Shown: piece after piece, positions 25,727 to 35,909 of the stretch
Numbering within the stretch: position 1 is the stretch's first letter
Layout of the letters: each line of letters starts with the position of its first letter
From: Aliiroseovarius sp. F47248L
GTDB taxonomy: Bacteria > Pseudomonadota > Alphaproteobacteria > Rhodobacterales > Rhodobacteraceae
DNA length: 64,000 nt
Direction of reading: 5' to 3'
NCBI RefSeq assembly: GCF_023016085.1
Contig: NZ_JALKBF010000003.1
Location: forward strand, 62,001-126,000
Translations under genes and position numbers: made by a program
Notes under the pieces: generated by a model
Told to the model about the DNA's origin: nothing
The model's database searches: none
The model's input: only the letters and a program-made list of their open reading frames with translations

Positions 25727-27142
25727 TTGAACCGTTACACTCGTGATATGCGCGGCTACGGCCCGAACCCGCCCCATCCACAGTGGCCTGGCGATGCCAA
25801 GGTCGCAGTGCAGTTTGTGTTGAACTATGAAGAAGGCGCGGAAAACTGTGTCCTGCACGGCGATGACGCCTCCGAGGCCTTCCTGTCCGACATTCCCGGC
25901 GCCGCACCCTGGCCCGGCAAGCGTCATTGGAACATGGAAAGCATGTATGAATACGGCGCGCGCGCCGGGTTCTGGCGTCTGCACCGTTTGTTCACCGGTG
26001 CAGATATTCCGCTGACCATCTACGGCGTCGCCCGCGCCCTTTCGCGCAGCCCCGAACAGGTTCAGGCGATGAAAGACGCGGGCTGGGAAATCGCCAGCCA
26101 TGGCCTGAAATGGATCGAACACAAGGACATGCCCGAAGACGCCGAGCGCGCCGCGATTGCCGAAGCCGTCCGCCTGCACACCGAGGTCGTGGGCGAACGT
26201 CCACGCGGTTGGTATACCGGGCGCTGTTCGGAAAACACCGTGCGTCTGACCGCCGAAGAAGGCGGGTTTGCCTATGTGTCCGACACCTATGACGACGACC
26301 TGCCCTATTGGCTGGAAGTGGGCGACCGCGATCAACTGATCATCCCCTACACCCTGGAAGCCAACGACATGCGCTTCGCCACTGCGCCGGGTTGGGTGAC
26401 GGGGCAAGATTTCGGCGATTATCTGACCGACGCGTTCGACACACTGTATGCCGAAGGCGAAGCCGGGCGTCCGGCGATGATGACCATCGGTCTGCACTGC
26501 CGCCTTGTGGGGCGCCCCGGCAAGATCGCCGGTCTGAAACGTTTCATTGACCACATTCAGGCCCATGACGGCGTCTGGACCCCGCGTCGCATCGACATCG
26601 CCGACCACTGGACGAAGACCCATCCGCCCAAGCGGTTTGAGCGCCCCAGCCAGATGGACAAAGAGCGTTTCGTTTCACTCTATGGCTCGATCTTCGAGCA
26701 CTCCCCGTGGATCGCCGAACGCGCCTTCGATCTGGAGCTTGGCCCGGCCCATGACAGTGCGGCAGGTGTCCACAATGCGCTGTCTCGTGTCTTCCGATCA
26801 GCAACTGAAGACGAACGCCTTGGCGTTCTGACCGCCCACCCCGACTTGGCAGGCAAGCTGGCGGCGGCGGGTGAGTTGACCGCCGAAAGCACCTCGGAAC
26901 AGGCACGCGCGGGGTTGGACTATCTGACCGACGAGGAACGCGAGACCTTCACCAAGCTCAACACCACCTATGTGGACAAGCACGGCTTTCCCTTCATCAT
27001 CGCAGTGCGTGACCACGACAAGGCGTCCATCCTCGCCAATTTCCGCAAGCGGATCGACAATGACCGCGACACCGAATTTGCCGAAGCCTGCCGTCAGGTC
27101 GAACGCATCGCGCAGTTTCGTCTGAAGGATCTGCTGCCGTGA
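25727..27142 (+). CDS. puuE-uraD: Fusion of allantoinase PuuE and OHCU decarboxylase UraD
   Basis: A 471-residue two-domain enzyme. Residues 1 to about 295 are a polysaccharide-deacetylase-like PuuE allantoinase (NRYTRDMRGYG start; WEIASHGLKWIEHKDM, PRGWYTGRCSENT). Residues about 305-471 are OHCU decarboxylase (AHPDLAGK and KHGFPFIIAVRDHDK signatures). The first half hydrolyses allantoin to allantoate; the second makes S-allantoin from OHCU, so the fusion links consecutive steps. No in-frame ATG fits well: AGGAG at 25715-25719 points to TTG at 25727 (7-base spacing), matching the usual start of the family; GTG at 25724 is the alternative. AllA overlaps its stop by 4 bp. Confidence 0.9.
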   Translation: MNRYTRDMRGYGPNPPHPQWPGDAKVAVQFVLNYEEGAENCVLHGDDASEAFLSDIPGAAPWPGKRHWNMESMYEYGARAGFWRLHRLFTGADIPLTIYGVARALSRSPEQVQAMKDAGWEIASHGLKWIEHKDMPEDAERAAIAEAVRLHTEVVGERPRGWYTGRCSENTVRLTAEEGGFAYVSDTYDDDLPYWLEVGDRDQLIIPYTLEANDMRFATAPGWVTGQDFGDYLTDAFDTLYAEGEAGRPAMMTIGLHCRLVGRPGKIAGLKRFIDHIQAHDGVWTPRRIDIADHWTKTHPPKRFERPSQMDKERFVSLYGSIFEHSPWIAERAFDLELGPAHDSAAGVHNALSRVFRSATEDERLGVLTAHPDLAGKLAAAGELTAESTSEQARAGLDYLTDEERETFTKLNTTYVDKHGFPFIIAVRDHDKASILANFRKRIDNDRDTEFAEACRQVERIAQFRLKDLLP

Positions 27143-27627
27143 GCCGCCCGCTGATCCCGCAGCCCCTGACGGCTGCCGCTTTCGCCCCGTTTGGCGAGGT
27201 GATCGAGGTCTCGGGCGATCCCGACAAGATCATCAACCAAGGCATGTGCGGGCGTCACCATGACCTTGCCAAGCTCGATTTTGCGGATGGTCGGGCCGGG
27301 ATCAGCCTGTTTGACGCCAAAGCGCGGAGTTTTCCGCATATCGTGGATATGGTCGAACGTCACCCGGACGGCAGTCAGGCGTTCATCCCGGTGTCAGGTG
27401 TTCCCATGCTGGTCATCGTGGCCGAAGATCAGGACGGCGTACCGGTGAACCTGATGGCCTTCGTGTCGCAACCCGGCCAATCCATCAACCTTCATCGCGG
27501 AGTCTGGCACGGCGTGCTCGCCCCCATCGAAAAACCGGGACAGTTCATCGTCATCGACCGCATCGGCGATGGGTCAAACCTGCAAGAACACTGGTTCGAC
27601 GACCCCTATATCGTTCAATCAGTTTAA
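27139..27627 (+). CDS. allA: Ureidoglycolate lyase
   Basis: A 162-residue enzyme that splits ureidoglycolate to glyoxylate and urea. Family features are the N-terminal LTAAAFAPFGEVIE, the cupin-like core and the INLHRGVWHGVLAP segment near residues 115-128. It starts with GTG (27139), overlapping the puuE-uraD stop by 4 bp, so translation is coupled. A purine permease gene follows after 60 bp. Its glyoxylate product is the substrate of the bhc enzymes encoded 13-18 kb further on. Confidence 0.92.
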   Translation: MSRPLIPQPLTAAAFAPFGEVIEVSGDPDKIINQGMCGRHHDLAKLDFADGRAGISLFDAKARSFPHIVDMVERHPDGSQAFIPVSGVPMLVIVAEDQDGVPVNLMAFVSQPGQSINLHRGVWHGVLAPIEKPGQFIVIDRIGDGSNLQEHWFDDPYIVQSV

Positions 27628-27688
27628 CAAGGCACCTCGCCTCAGAAGCGGGGGCCTAGCGCGAACAGTCAAATTGGGAGGAAACCAC

Positions 27689-29125
27689 ATGGCTGACAAT
27701 TCCATCGGGACAGCGGAGCAACTTCGCGACCCGAATTTTACACCCCCATTGCACAAGGCGATCCCGCTGGGCATCCAGCACGTCCTGGCGATGTTCGTCT
27801 CGAACGTCACGCCCGCGATCATCGTCGCCGGCGCGGCAGGATTCGGCTTCGGGTCAAACTCACCCGACTTTCCCGAGCTTTTGTATCTGATCCAGATGTC
27901 GATGCTCTTTGCCGGTGTCGCAACCTTGCTGCAAACCATTACACTTGGCCCGGTTGGCGCAGCGTTGCCCATCGTGCAGGGCACGTCCTTTGCGTTCCTG
28001 CCCATCATGATCCCGCTTGTGGCGGGCAAAGGCGTTGACGCGCTGGCCGCCCTGTTCACGGGTGTCATCATCGGCGGTATCTTCCATGCCTTCATCGGGA
28101 CATTCGTCGGCAAACTGCGCTTTGCGCTGCCCCCGCTTGTCACCGGGCTTGTCGTGACCATGATCGGTCTGGCGCTTGTGAAAGTGGGCATTCAGTATGC
28201 CGCAGGCGGCGTTCCCGCGATTGGCACGCCTGAATATGGCTCACTTCTGAACTGGTCGGCGGCGTTGATCGTCATCCTGGTGACACTTGGGCTGAAGTTT
28301 TTCACCAAGGGGATGCTGTCGATCTCGGCGGTGCTGATTGGTCTGATCGTCGGCTATGTCTATTCGATCATGGTCGGCATGTTGTCGTTTGAAGCCATCG
28401 CTGGTTCGTGGAACAATTCGGCCGCCTTCGCCCTGCCGCAACCGTTCAAATACGGCTTCGAACTGTCGGCTGCCGCGATCATCGGCTTCTGCCTGATGGC
28501 CTTCATCTCGGCGATTGAGACGGTCGGCGACGTGTCGGGGATCACCAAAGGTGGTGCAGGCCGCGAGGCCACCGAAGAAGAGATCCAGGGCGCGACCTAT
28601 GCCGATGGTATCGGCACTGCGATTGCCGGGATGTTCGGTGCGTTCCCCAACACCTCGTTCAGCCAGAACGTGGGCCTGATCGCCATGACCGGCGTGATGA
28701 GCCGCCACGTCGTCACCTGTGGTGCGATCTTCCTGATCATCTGCGGCCTGATCCCCAAGGTCGGCGGCGTCATCCGCACCGTCCCGATCGAGGTTCTGGG
28801 CGGCGGCGTGATCGTGATGTTCGGAATGGTCGTGGCCGCCGGTATCTCGATGCTGTCGGACGTGGACTGGAACCGTCGCAACATGGTGATCTTCGCGATT
28901 GCCCTGTCCATCGGTCTGGGCCTGCAACTGGAACCGGGTGCGCTTCAGCACATGCCGGACACGGCGCGCATCCTGCTGACTTCGGGTCTGCTGCCAGCCG
29001 CGTTGATCGCCATCGTCCTGAACCTGATCCTGCCCGAAGAACTGGCTGACGAATCGACCGAAGAAGTCTCGGGCGGTATGGCTGGTCACGGTCGCGGGTC
29101 ACTTCCCCACGACGATCACGTCTAA
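27689..29125 (+). CDS. NCS2 family urate/xanthine permease
   Basis: A 478-residue nucleobase:cation symporter-2 protein with about 12-14 hydrophobic segments. NCS2 landmarks are the ALPIVQGTSFAFLPIM stretch, the ISAIETVGDVSGITKGG segment with the glutamate that contacts substrate, the NTSFSQNVGLIAMTGVMSRHV loop and the IEVLGGGVIVMFGMVVAAGI signature. ATG 27689 has GGGAGGA upstream; the earlier open frame overlaps allA. Being the last gene after puuE-uraD and allA, it probably imports urate or xanthine. A strong terminator follows. Confidence 0.9.
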   Translation: MADNSIGTAEQLRDPNFTPPLHKAIPLGIQHVLAMFVSNVTPAIIVAGAAGFGFGSNSPDFPELLYLIQMSMLFAGVATLLQTITLGPVGAALPIVQGTSFAFLPIMIPLVAGKGVDALAALFTGVIIGGIFHAFIGTFVGKLRFALPPLVTGLVVTMIGLALVKVGIQYAAGGVPAIGTPEYGSLLNWSAALIVILVTLGLKFFTKGMLSISAVLIGLIVGYVYSIMVGMLSFEAIAGSWNNSAAFALPQPFKYGFELSAAAIIGFCLMAFISAIETVGDVSGITKGGAGREATEEEIQGATYADGIGTAIAGMFGAFPNTSFSQNVGLIAMTGVMSRHVVTCGAIFLIICGLIPKVGGVIRTVPIEVLGGGVIVMFGMVVAAGISMLSDVDWNRRNMVIFAIALSIGLGLQLEPGALQHMPDTARILLTSGLLPAALIAIVLNLILPEELADESTEEVSGGMAGHGRGSLPHDDHV

Positions 29126-29133
29126 AGAAACAT

Positions 29134-29163
29134 CAGACGCCCCCAAACGGGGGCGTCTGTTTC
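29134..29163 (+). terminator. Rho-independent terminator after the purine operon
   Basis: An 11-bp GC-rich stem (CAGACGCCCCC at 29134-29144 with GGGGGCGTCTG at 29149-29159) around a short loop, followed by TTT. Strong end point of puuE-uraD/allA/permease. Confidence 0.85.
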
Positions 29164-29324
29164 AAAGAACGGATGACGTCACGCAACGCCTGACACACTA
29201 CGTGTGCCATCCCCGGCTCGCAGATCTGCCCAACCCTCGAATAATCAAAAAATAATTCCTGTGGGCAAATGCCGCGCAATGAACCAGTATTGCTTAATGA
29301 ACCGCACAAAACGGAGACTTTGCC

Positions 29325-31982
29325 ATGGTTGAATTTCCTAACGACATTGATCCAATCGAAAGTCGCGAATGGCAGGAAGCGATAGAAGACGTCATTGCCC
29401 GAGACGGCCCGGATCGTGCCCACTTCCTGCTGGACAAGTCTGTTCAACAAGCCCGCGCATCGGGTGCGAACCTGCCGTTTTCGGCGACTACCCCCTATCA
29501 AAACACCATTCCCGCGGATGACGAACTTGAGATCCCCGGTAACATGGACATGGAATGGCGCATCCGCACCATCAACCGCTGGAACGCCATGGCCACCGTC
29601 GTGCGCCGCAACAAGGTCTCATCGGAATATGGCGGACATATCGCGTCGTTCGCATCCTCGGCGGTGATGTATGACATCGGGCTGAACCACTTCTGGCGCT
29701 CGAAATCCGCGATCCACGGCGGTGATCTGGTGTTCTTCCAGGGCCACGTGATCCCCGGCATCTATGCGCGGTCCTTTATGGAAGGTCGCCTTTCCGAGGA
29801 ACAGCTTGAAAACTTCCGATCCGAGGTGGCAGGCGAAGGCCTGTCATCCTATCCGCACCCGTGGCTGATGCCGGATTACTGGCAGTTCCCGACCGTCTCG
29901 ATGGGCCTTGGTCCGCTGATGGCGATCTATCAGGCGCGATTCATGAAATACATGCACAATCGCGGCCTGATCGACATGGCTGACCGCAAGGTCTGGGTCT
30001 TCCTTGGCGACGGCGAAATGGACGAACCGGAAAGCCGCGGCGCGATCGACCTTGCGGCACGCGAAGGGCTGGACAACCTGATCTTCGTGGTGAACTGCAA
30101 CCTGCAACGGCTGGATGGCCCCGTGCGCGGCAACTCCAAAATTGTGCAGGAGCTGGAGGGCGGCTTTCGCGGCTCTGGCTGGAACGTCATCAAGCTCTTG
30201 TGGGGCAAAGGCTGGGACGAACTGCTTGAGAAAGACACGACGGGGCGCCTGCGTCAGTTAATGGATGAAACCGTTGATGGCGACTATCAGACCTTTAAGT
30301 CGAAGGACGGCGCTTACATCCGCAAGCATTTCTTCGGAAAATACCCCGAAACCGCCGCGTTGGTCGAAGACTGGACCGATGACCAGATCTGGGCGCTGCG
30401 CCGGGGCGGACACGATCCACAAAAGGTCTATACCGCTTTCAAACGAGCCTCCGAGAACAAAGGCCAACCCACCTGCCTTCTGGTCAAAACGGTCAAAGGC
30501 TATGGTATGGGCAAAGCCGGTGAAGGCCAAAATATCACCCACCAACAAAAGAAGATGGCCGAAGATCAACTGCGCGCCTTCCGCGACCGCTTTGACATTC
30601 CGGTCAGCGACGAAGACCTGCCAAACGCGCCTTTCGTCAAGCTGAACAACGCGCAGAAATCCTATCTTCTGGATCAGCGCAAAAAGTTAGGCGGCGAATT
30701 TCCCAAACGCGACTGGCGCGACACGCCCAAACTGGACATTCCCGGTCTGGACAAGTTCGACGCCCAGTTGAAAGGCACGGGCGACCGTGAAATTTCGACC
30801 ACCATGGCGTTCGTGCGCATCCTGACCACGCTTCTGCGCGACAAGAATATCGGCAAGAATGTCGTGCCTATCGTGCCCGACGAAAGCCGCACCTTCGGGA
30901 TGGAGGGTCTGTTCCGATCCGTTGGAATCTATAACCCAAAAGGGCAGAACTATACCCCCGAAGACGCCGATCAGATGATGTATTACAAGGAAAGCACCGA
31001 TGGTCAGGTGCTTCAGGAAGGCATCAACGAGGCCGGCGCCATGGCCGATTGGATCGCGGCGGCCACGTCATATTCCAATCACGGCGTTCCGATGATCCCC
31101 TTCTACATCTATTACTCGATGTTCGGATTCCAGCGGATCGGCGATCTGGCATGGGCGGCAGGTGACAGCCGTTCGCGCGGCTTCATGCTGGGCGGCACCG
31201 CCGGGCGCACCACGTTGAACGGTGAAGGGTTGCAGCACCAGGATGGCCACAGCCACATTCTGGCGGGCACTATTCCCAACTGCATTTCCTATGATCCGAC
31301 CTATCAGTATGAGGTCGCGGTGATCGTGCAAAACGGCCTGCAGCGGATGTTTGTCGATCAGGAGGACGTGTATTTTTATCTGACCCTGATGAACGAAAAC
31401 TATTCGCACCCCGACATGCCGATGGGCGTCGAGGACGAGATCATCAAGGGGCTTTACCGCCTGCAAGAGGTCAAGAAGCCCGGCAAGAAACACGTCACCC
31501 TGATGGGGTCAGGCACAATTCTGGTGCAGGCGATCAAGGCCGCCGAAATGCTGAAAGAAGATTTTGGCGTCACAGCGGAAATCTGGTCGGCCACATCCTT
31601 CAACGAGCTGGCGCGCGATTGTCAGGACGTGGCGCGCTGGAACCGGCTGAACCCGCTGTCCGACCCGCGCGAAGCTTTCGTGACCCAGCAGCTATCAAAG
31701 GCCAAAGGCCCGATCATTGCCGCGACCGATTACATGAAGAACTACGCAGAACAGATCCGGTCAAGCGTGCCGGGCCGTTACACCGTGCTGGGCACAGACG
31801 GGTTTGGCCGCTCGGACAGCCGCGTGAACCTCCGCCGCTTCTTCGAGGTGGACGCGAACCACATCGCTGCAGCCGCCATGGTGGACCTCTATCGCGACGG
31901 CAACGTGACGAAGAAACAGCTTCAAGACGCGCTTTCCAAATATGACATCGACGGCAACAAGCCCAACCCGCGCTTGGTGTGA
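29325..31982 (+). CDS. aceE: Pyruvate dehydrogenase E1 component, homodimeric (AceE) type
   Basis: An 885-residue thiamine-diphosphate enzyme that decarboxylates pyruvate and acetylates the E2 lipoyl arm. The TPP motif GDGEMDEPESRGA ... NLIFVVNCN is visible around residues 226-257; the length and the N-terminal EWQEAIEDVI match the single-chain AceE form, not the alpha/beta PdhA-PdhB form. A clear ribosome site (CGGAGAC) precedes the ATG. It heads an aceE-aceF-lpd operon. The upstream 160 bp are AT-richer and hold the promoter; no regulator gene is adjacent. Confidence 0.96.
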   Translation: MVEFPNDIDPIESREWQEAIEDVIARDGPDRAHFLLDKSVQQARASGANLPFSATTPYQNTIPADDELEIPGNMDMEWRIRTINRWNAMATVVRRNKVSSEYGGHIASFASSAVMYDIGLNHFWRSKSAIHGGDLVFFQGHVIPGIYARSFMEGRLSEEQLENFRSEVAGEGLSSYPHPWLMPDYWQFPTVSMGLGPLMAIYQARFMKYMHNRGLIDMADRKVWVFLGDGEMDEPESRGAIDLAAREGLDNLIFVVNCNLQRLDGPVRGNSKIVQELEGGFRGSGWNVIKLLWGKGWDELLEKDTTGRLRQLMDETVDGDYQTFKSKDGAYIRKHFFGKYPETAALVEDWTDDQIWALRRGGHDPQKVYTAFKRASENKGQPTCLLVKTVKGYGMGKAGEGQNITHQQKKMAEDQLRAFRDRFDIPVSDEDLPNAPFVKLNNAQKSYLLDQRKKLGGEFPKRDWRDTPKLDIPGLDKFDAQLKGTGDREISTTMAFVRILTTLLRDKNIGKNVVPIVPDESRTFGMEGLFRSVGIYNPKGQNYTPEDADQMMYYKESTDGQVLQEGINEAGAMADWIAAATSYSNHGVPMIPFYIYYSMFGFQRIGDLAWAAGDSRSRGFMLGGTAGRTTLNGEGLQHQDGHSHILAGTIPNCISYDPTYQYEVAVIVQNGLQRMFVDQEDVYFYLTLMNENYSHPDMPMGVEDEIIKGLYRLQEVKKPGKKHVTLMGSGTILVQAIKAAEMLKEDFGVTAEIWSATSFNELARDCQDVARWNRLNPLSDPREAFVTQQLSKAKGPIIAATDYMKNYAEQIRSSVPGRYTVLGTDGFGRSDSRVNLRRFFEVDANHIAAAAMVDLYRDGNVTKKQLQDALSKYDIDGNKPNPRLV

Positions 31983-32005
31983 ACGGACAGACAGGAGATT
32001 ATACA

Positions 32006-33259
32006 ATGACAATCGAAGTAAAAGTTCCCGACATCGGTGATTTTTCCGACGTGCCCGTTGTGACCGTTCTGGTCAGCGTGGGGGATGTGATTGCCGAAGA
32101 AGACCCGATTATCGAGCTGGAAAGCGACAAGGCCACGCTAGAGGTGCCCGCGCCCGCTGCGGGCAAGGTTGTTGAGATCAAAGTGTCCGAAGGCGACACC
32201 GTATCCGAAGGCGCGCTGATCCTGCTGCTGGAAGGCGACGGCGCCGGAGCTGATACGCCAGCCCCCGCCCCCGCTGCTGACGCGGCACCCGCACCGGCAG
32301 CAGCGCCAGCCGCCGCACCGGCACCGGCAGCGGTGACAGACGCTGGATTCGGCAAGGCCCATGCCAGCCCGTCGGTCCGCGCCTTTGCGCGTCAGCTGGA
32401 AATTGATCTGGCACAGGTTAACGGATCGGGCCGCAAGGGTCGCATCCTGCGCGAAGACGTAACTGCCTTCCTAAAATCGAAATCTGCCCCTGCGGCTGGT
32501 GGGGCTGCGGTCAGCGGTGGCATGGGCATTCCGCCGATTCCCGCCGTGGACTTCTCGAAATTCGGCCCGACCGAAGATGTGGAAATGCCGCGTATCAAGA
32601 AACTGTCCGGCCCCGCCCTTCACCGATCATGGCTGAACATCCCGCATGTCACCCATAACGAAGAAGCCGACATCACCGAACTGGACGCTTATCGTAAGGA
32701 ACTGGATACGGCAGCCAAGGCCGACGGCTATCGCGTCACGCTTCTGTCTTTCGTCATCAAGGCCAGCGTCTCCGCCCTGAAAACCCATTGGGAGGTCAAC
32801 TCCTCGATCCACCCCGACGGCGACAAGCTGATCCGCAAGGATTTCTATAACATCGGCTTCGCCGCCGACACGCCCAACGGTTTAATGGTGCCGGTGATCA
32901 AGGATGCCGACCGCAAGGGGATCATCGAGATCTCCAAGGAACTGGGCGATCTGTCCGCCAAAGCGCGCGACGGCAAGCTGAAGGGCGACGACATGTCGGG
33001 TGCGACCTTCACCATCTCGTCGCTTGGCGGCATCGGTGGCACGTCGTTCACCCCCATCGTCAACGCGCCAGAGGTCGCTATTCTGGGTCTGACCCGGTCG
33101 AAAATGGCGCCCGTTTGGAACGGGGAAGAGTTCGTGCCGCGCAACATGCAGCCACTCAGCCTGTCTTATGACCACCGCGCCATCGACGGCGCATTGGCGG
33201 CGCGCTTCTCGGCAACATTGAAACACCTGCTCGGCGATGTGCGCCGGCTGATGCTGTAA
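32006..33259 (+). CDS. aceF: Dihydrolipoyl acetyltransferase, E2 of pyruvate dehydrogenase
   Basis: A 417-residue E2 with one lipoyl domain (Lys42 in ESDKATLEV), an Ala-Pro-rich flexible linker (about 82-115), a peripheral-subunit-binding domain (about 118-155, [16 protein letters not shown]) and a catalytic domain ending with [15 protein letters not shown], which holds the active-site histidine and aspartate. ATG 32006 has AGGAG 8 bases upstream. The single lipoyl domain is fewer than in enterobacterial AceF. 13 bp separate it from the E3 gene. Confidence 0.95.
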   Translation: MTIEVKVPDIGDFSDVPVVTVLVSVGDVIAEEDPIIELESDKATLEVPAPAAGKVVEIKVSEGDTVSEGALILLLEGDGAGADTPAPAPAADAAPAPAAAPAAAPAPAAVTDAGFGKAHASPSVRAFARQLEIDLAQVNGSGRKGRILREDVTAFLKSKSAPAAGGAAVSGGMGIPPIPAVDFSKFGPTEDVEMPRIKKLSGPALHRSWLNIPHVTHNEEADITELDAYRKELDTAAKADGYRVTLLSFVIKASVSALKTHWEVNSSIHPDGDKLIRKDFYNIGFAADTPNGLMVPVIKDADRKGIIEISKELGDLSAKARDGKLKGDDMSGATFTISSLGGIGGTSFTPIVNAPEVAILGLTRSKMAPVWNGEEFVPRNMQPLSLSYDHRAIDGALAARFSATLKHLLGDVRRLML

Positions 33260-33272
33260 GGGGAACGAAGAC

Positions 33273-35012
33273 ATGGATGTGAAAGTTCCTGATATTGGCG
33301 ATTTCACGGATGTGCCGGTGATCGGCATTCTGGTCGCCGTGGGTGACACGGTCGCCGCCGAAGATCCGTTGATCGAGCTTGAAAGCGACAAGGCCACGAT
33401 GGAAGTCCCCTCACCCGCCGCTGGTGTGGTGAAAGAGATCAAAGTGGCCGAAGGCGACAAAGTGTCCGAAGGCTCGGTCATCATGGTGCTGGACGCAGCC
33501 GATGCGGGTGACGCGCCTGCCAAGGCGACACCCGAAGCCGCCCCCGCCGCAGCGCCCGCCTCCGTGGCCGCAACAGGCACCGCAACCGGCCAAGGAGATA
33601 TTCACGGCGAGGTCGTCGTGCTCGGCTCCGGTCCCGGTGGCTACACCGCCGCGTTCCGTGCGGCTGACCTTGGCAAAAAGGTCGTGCTGATCGAAAAAGA
33701 CAGCTCGCTTGGCGGGGTCTGCCTGAACGTGGGCTGTATTCCGTCAAAAGCCCTGTTGCACGCCGCCAAGGTCATCACCGAGTCCGAGGAAATGGGCGAG
33801 CATGGCCTTAAATTTGCCAAGCCGAAGGTGGATCTGAAGAAGCTGCGTGGTTGGAAAGAAAGCGTCGTGACCGGGCTGACCGGCGGTCTGTCCGGCCTGG
33901 CGAAAGCCCGCAAAGTGCAGGTCGTGAACGGCTACGGCCGCTTCTCTGGCCCGAACATGATCGAGGTGCAGACCGATGATGGCCTGACCAAAGTCAGTTT
34001 TGATCAGTGCGTGATCGCGGCGGGTTCCGAACCCGTCACCCTGCCCTTCATCCCGCATGACGACCCGCGCGTGATCGATTCAACCGGCGCATTGGAGCTT
34101 GAGGATATCCCCAAGCGTCTTCTGGTGCTGGGCGGCGGGATCATCGGCTTGGAAATGGCCACGGTCTATGATGCGCTCGGGTCCAAAGTGACGATTGTCG
34201 AGTTCATGGACCAGATCATTCCGGGTGCCGACAAGGACATCGTGAAGCCATTGCACAAGAGGATCGAAGGCCGATATGAAGCGATCCTGACCAAGACGAA
34301 AGTCACCGCGGTCGAAGGCCAGAAGAAGGGTCTTAAGGTCACGATGGAAGGCCCGGACGGCGAGAAAACCGACACGTTCGACAAGGTGTTGGTCGCGGTT
34401 GGCCGCAAGCCCAACGGCAAAATGGTCGACGCTGAAAAGGCGGGCGTCGCCGTGGACGACCGTGGCTTCATCCACGTGGACAACCAGCAGCGCACGGGTG
34501 TGCCGCATATCTTCGCCATTGGCGACGTGGTCGGACAACCAATGTTGGCGCACAAAGCCGTGCACGAAGGCAAGGTGGCCGCCGAGGTCTGTGCAGGTCA
34601 CAACCGCCACTTCGACGCCCGCGTGATCCCATCTGTCGCCTATACCGACCCCGAAGTAGCTTGGGTCGGCCTGACGGAAACCGAGGCCAAGGCGCAGGGC
34701 ATCAAGGTCGGCAAGGGCAGCTTCCCTTGGGCAGCCTCGGGCCGGGCGCTTAGCCTTGGACGCTCCGAAGGGATCACCAAGCTGCTCTTTGACGAAGAAG
34801 ACGACCGGGTGATCGGCGCAGGCATCGTCGGCCCCAACGCGGGCGATCTAATCGCCGAAGTCGCGCTGGCGATCGAGATGGGTGCCGATGCGGTCGATCT
34901 GGGTCACACAATCCACCCGCACCCGACCCTGTCGGAAACGGTGAACTTCGCCGCCGAGATGTTCGAAGGCACGATCACCGACCTGATCCCGCCGAAGAAA
35001 CGCAAGAAGTGA
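33273..35012 (+). CDS. lpdA: Dihydrolipoyl dehydrogenase with N-terminal lipoyl domain
   Basis: A 579-residue E3. Residues 1-75 are a complete lipoyl domain (Lys40 in ESDKATMEV), closely similar to that of the neighbouring E2; an Ala-Pro linker follows, then the FAD/NAD disulfide oxidoreductase with [17 protein letters not shown], the redox disulfide [13 protein letters not shown] and the catalytic [11 protein letters not shown] histidine. It reoxidises dihydrolipoyl groups and forms NADH. The extra lipoyl domain makes it longer than stand-alone E3 (~465 residues). A terminator follows. Confidence 0.95.
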   Translation: MDVKVPDIGDFTDVPVIGILVAVGDTVAAEDPLIELESDKATMEVPSPAAGVVKEIKVAEGDKVSEGSVIMVLDAADAGDAPAKATPEAAPAAAPASVAATGTATGQGDIHGEVVVLGSGPGGYTAAFRAADLGKKVVLIEKDSSLGGVCLNVGCIPSKALLHAAKVITESEEMGEHGLKFAKPKVDLKKLRGWKESVVTGLTGGLSGLAKARKVQVVNGYGRFSGPNMIEVQTDDGLTKVSFDQCVIAAGSEPVTLPFIPHDDPRVIDSTGALELEDIPKRLLVLGGGIIGLEMATVYDALGSKVTIVEFMDQIIPGADKDIVKPLHKRIEGRYEAILTKTKVTAVEGQKKGLKVTMEGPDGEKTDTFDKVLVAVGRKPNGKMVDAEKAGVAVDDRGFIHVDNQQRTGVPHIFAIGDVVGQPMLAHKAVHEGKVAAEVCAGHNRHFDARVIPSVAYTDPEVAWVGLTETEAKAQGIKVGKGSFPWAASGRALSLGRSEGITKLLFDEEDDRVIGAGIVGPNAGDLIAEVALAIEMGADAVDLGHTIHPHPTLSETVNFAAEMFEGTITDLIPPKKRKK

Positions 35013-35044
35013 TGGGCGGCCCGATCTGGGCCAACCAAACAGAC

Positions 35045-35073
35045 AAGGCGCGCCCATCCCGGCGCGCCTTTTT
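35045..35073 (+). terminator. Rho-independent terminator of the pyruvate dehydrogenase operon
   Basis: AAGGCGCGCC (35045-35054) pairs with GGCGCGCCTT (35061-35070) and is followed by TTT. Confidence 0.85.
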
Positions 35074-35135
35074 CTATGTTGCAGGCCTTCTTTCAGCCCC
35101 ATAGGAATGAAACAGACTGCACAGGATCATCTTTC

Positions 35136-35888
35136 ATGCTGGAATTCATCATCCTTGCCATCGCGGCTTATGCGGCGGGCGTTTTAAACACAATTGCAGG
35201 GGGCGGCACCTTCCTGACGCTGCCCGCTTTGGTCTTTACCGGCGTGCCGGTTGTCGCCGCCAATGCCACCAGTGCCGTTGCGGTGTTTCCCGGCTATCTG
35301 GGCGGCGCGTTGGGGTTTCTGCCAGAACTGAAAAGCTTTGAGCGCAAGCTGATGGTCAAACTGACCTTGGTCACGCTGGCGGGCGGTGTGGTCGGGGCCG
35401 GTTTGCTCCTGATTTCATCCGACAAGGCGTTTTCAGCCGTGGTGCCGTTCCTGCTGCTCGCCGCGACTCTGGTCTTCCTGTTTGGCAACCGCTTACGGGA
35501 ATGGAGTGCAAAACACAGCCGATCCGTCACGCCCTTTGGCGCGGCGGGGCTGTTTTTGATCAGCATCTATGGCGGCTATTTCAACGGCGGCCTTGGCATC
35601 GTTCTTCTGGCGCTGTTTTCGCTTTGGGGCATGTCCAACATCCACCAGATGAACGGGCTGAAAAACGGGTTGTCCTTCGCGCTGTCCGCCATCTCGGTCG
35701 CGATCTTCGCTCTGGCGGGGCTGGTCGCATGGCCACAGGCGCTGGTGATGATGGTGGCATCCACACTGGGTGGCTACACCGGCGCGCCCGTCGCCCGCGC
35801 GATCCCGGTGCCTGTGCTGCGCCTGATCATCGCCATCATCGGCTTCTCGATGAGCGCCGTTTTCTTCTATCGCTTTCTGGCGGGGTGA
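35136..35888 (+). CDS. TauE/SafE family membrane transporter
   Basis: A 250-residue integral membrane protein with about seven or eight hydrophobic helices. The N-terminal GVLNTIAGGGTFLTLPALVFTGVP and the central repeat-like NGGLGIVLLALFSLWGM are typical of the TauE/SafE (sulfite exporter/DUF81) family, whose members export or import small organosulfur or carboxylate anions. ATG 35136 is preferred because the membrane protein begins there, although an earlier ATG at 35076 is in frame. It stands alone after the terminator; substrate unknown. Confidence 0.85.
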   Translation: MLEFIILAIAAYAAGVLNTIAGGGTFLTLPALVFTGVPVVAANATSAVAVFPGYLGGALGFLPELKSFERKLMVKLTLVTLAGGVVGAGLLLISSDKAFSAVVPFLLLAATLVFLFGNRLREWSAKHSRSVTPFGAAGLFLISIYGGYFNGGLGIVLLALFSLWGMSNIHQMNGLKNGLSFALSAISVAIFALAGLVAWPQALVMMVASTLGGYTGAPVARAIPVPVLRLIIAIIGFSMSAVFFYRFLAG

Positions 35889-35909
35889 CGAGGCGGCTTC
35901 CTCGTCCCG

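Noticed and set aside
32256..32340. GC-rich repeated Ala-Pro codons in aceF considered as a tandem repeat element
   Set aside because: They encode the flexible Ala-Pro linker normal in E2 proteins.
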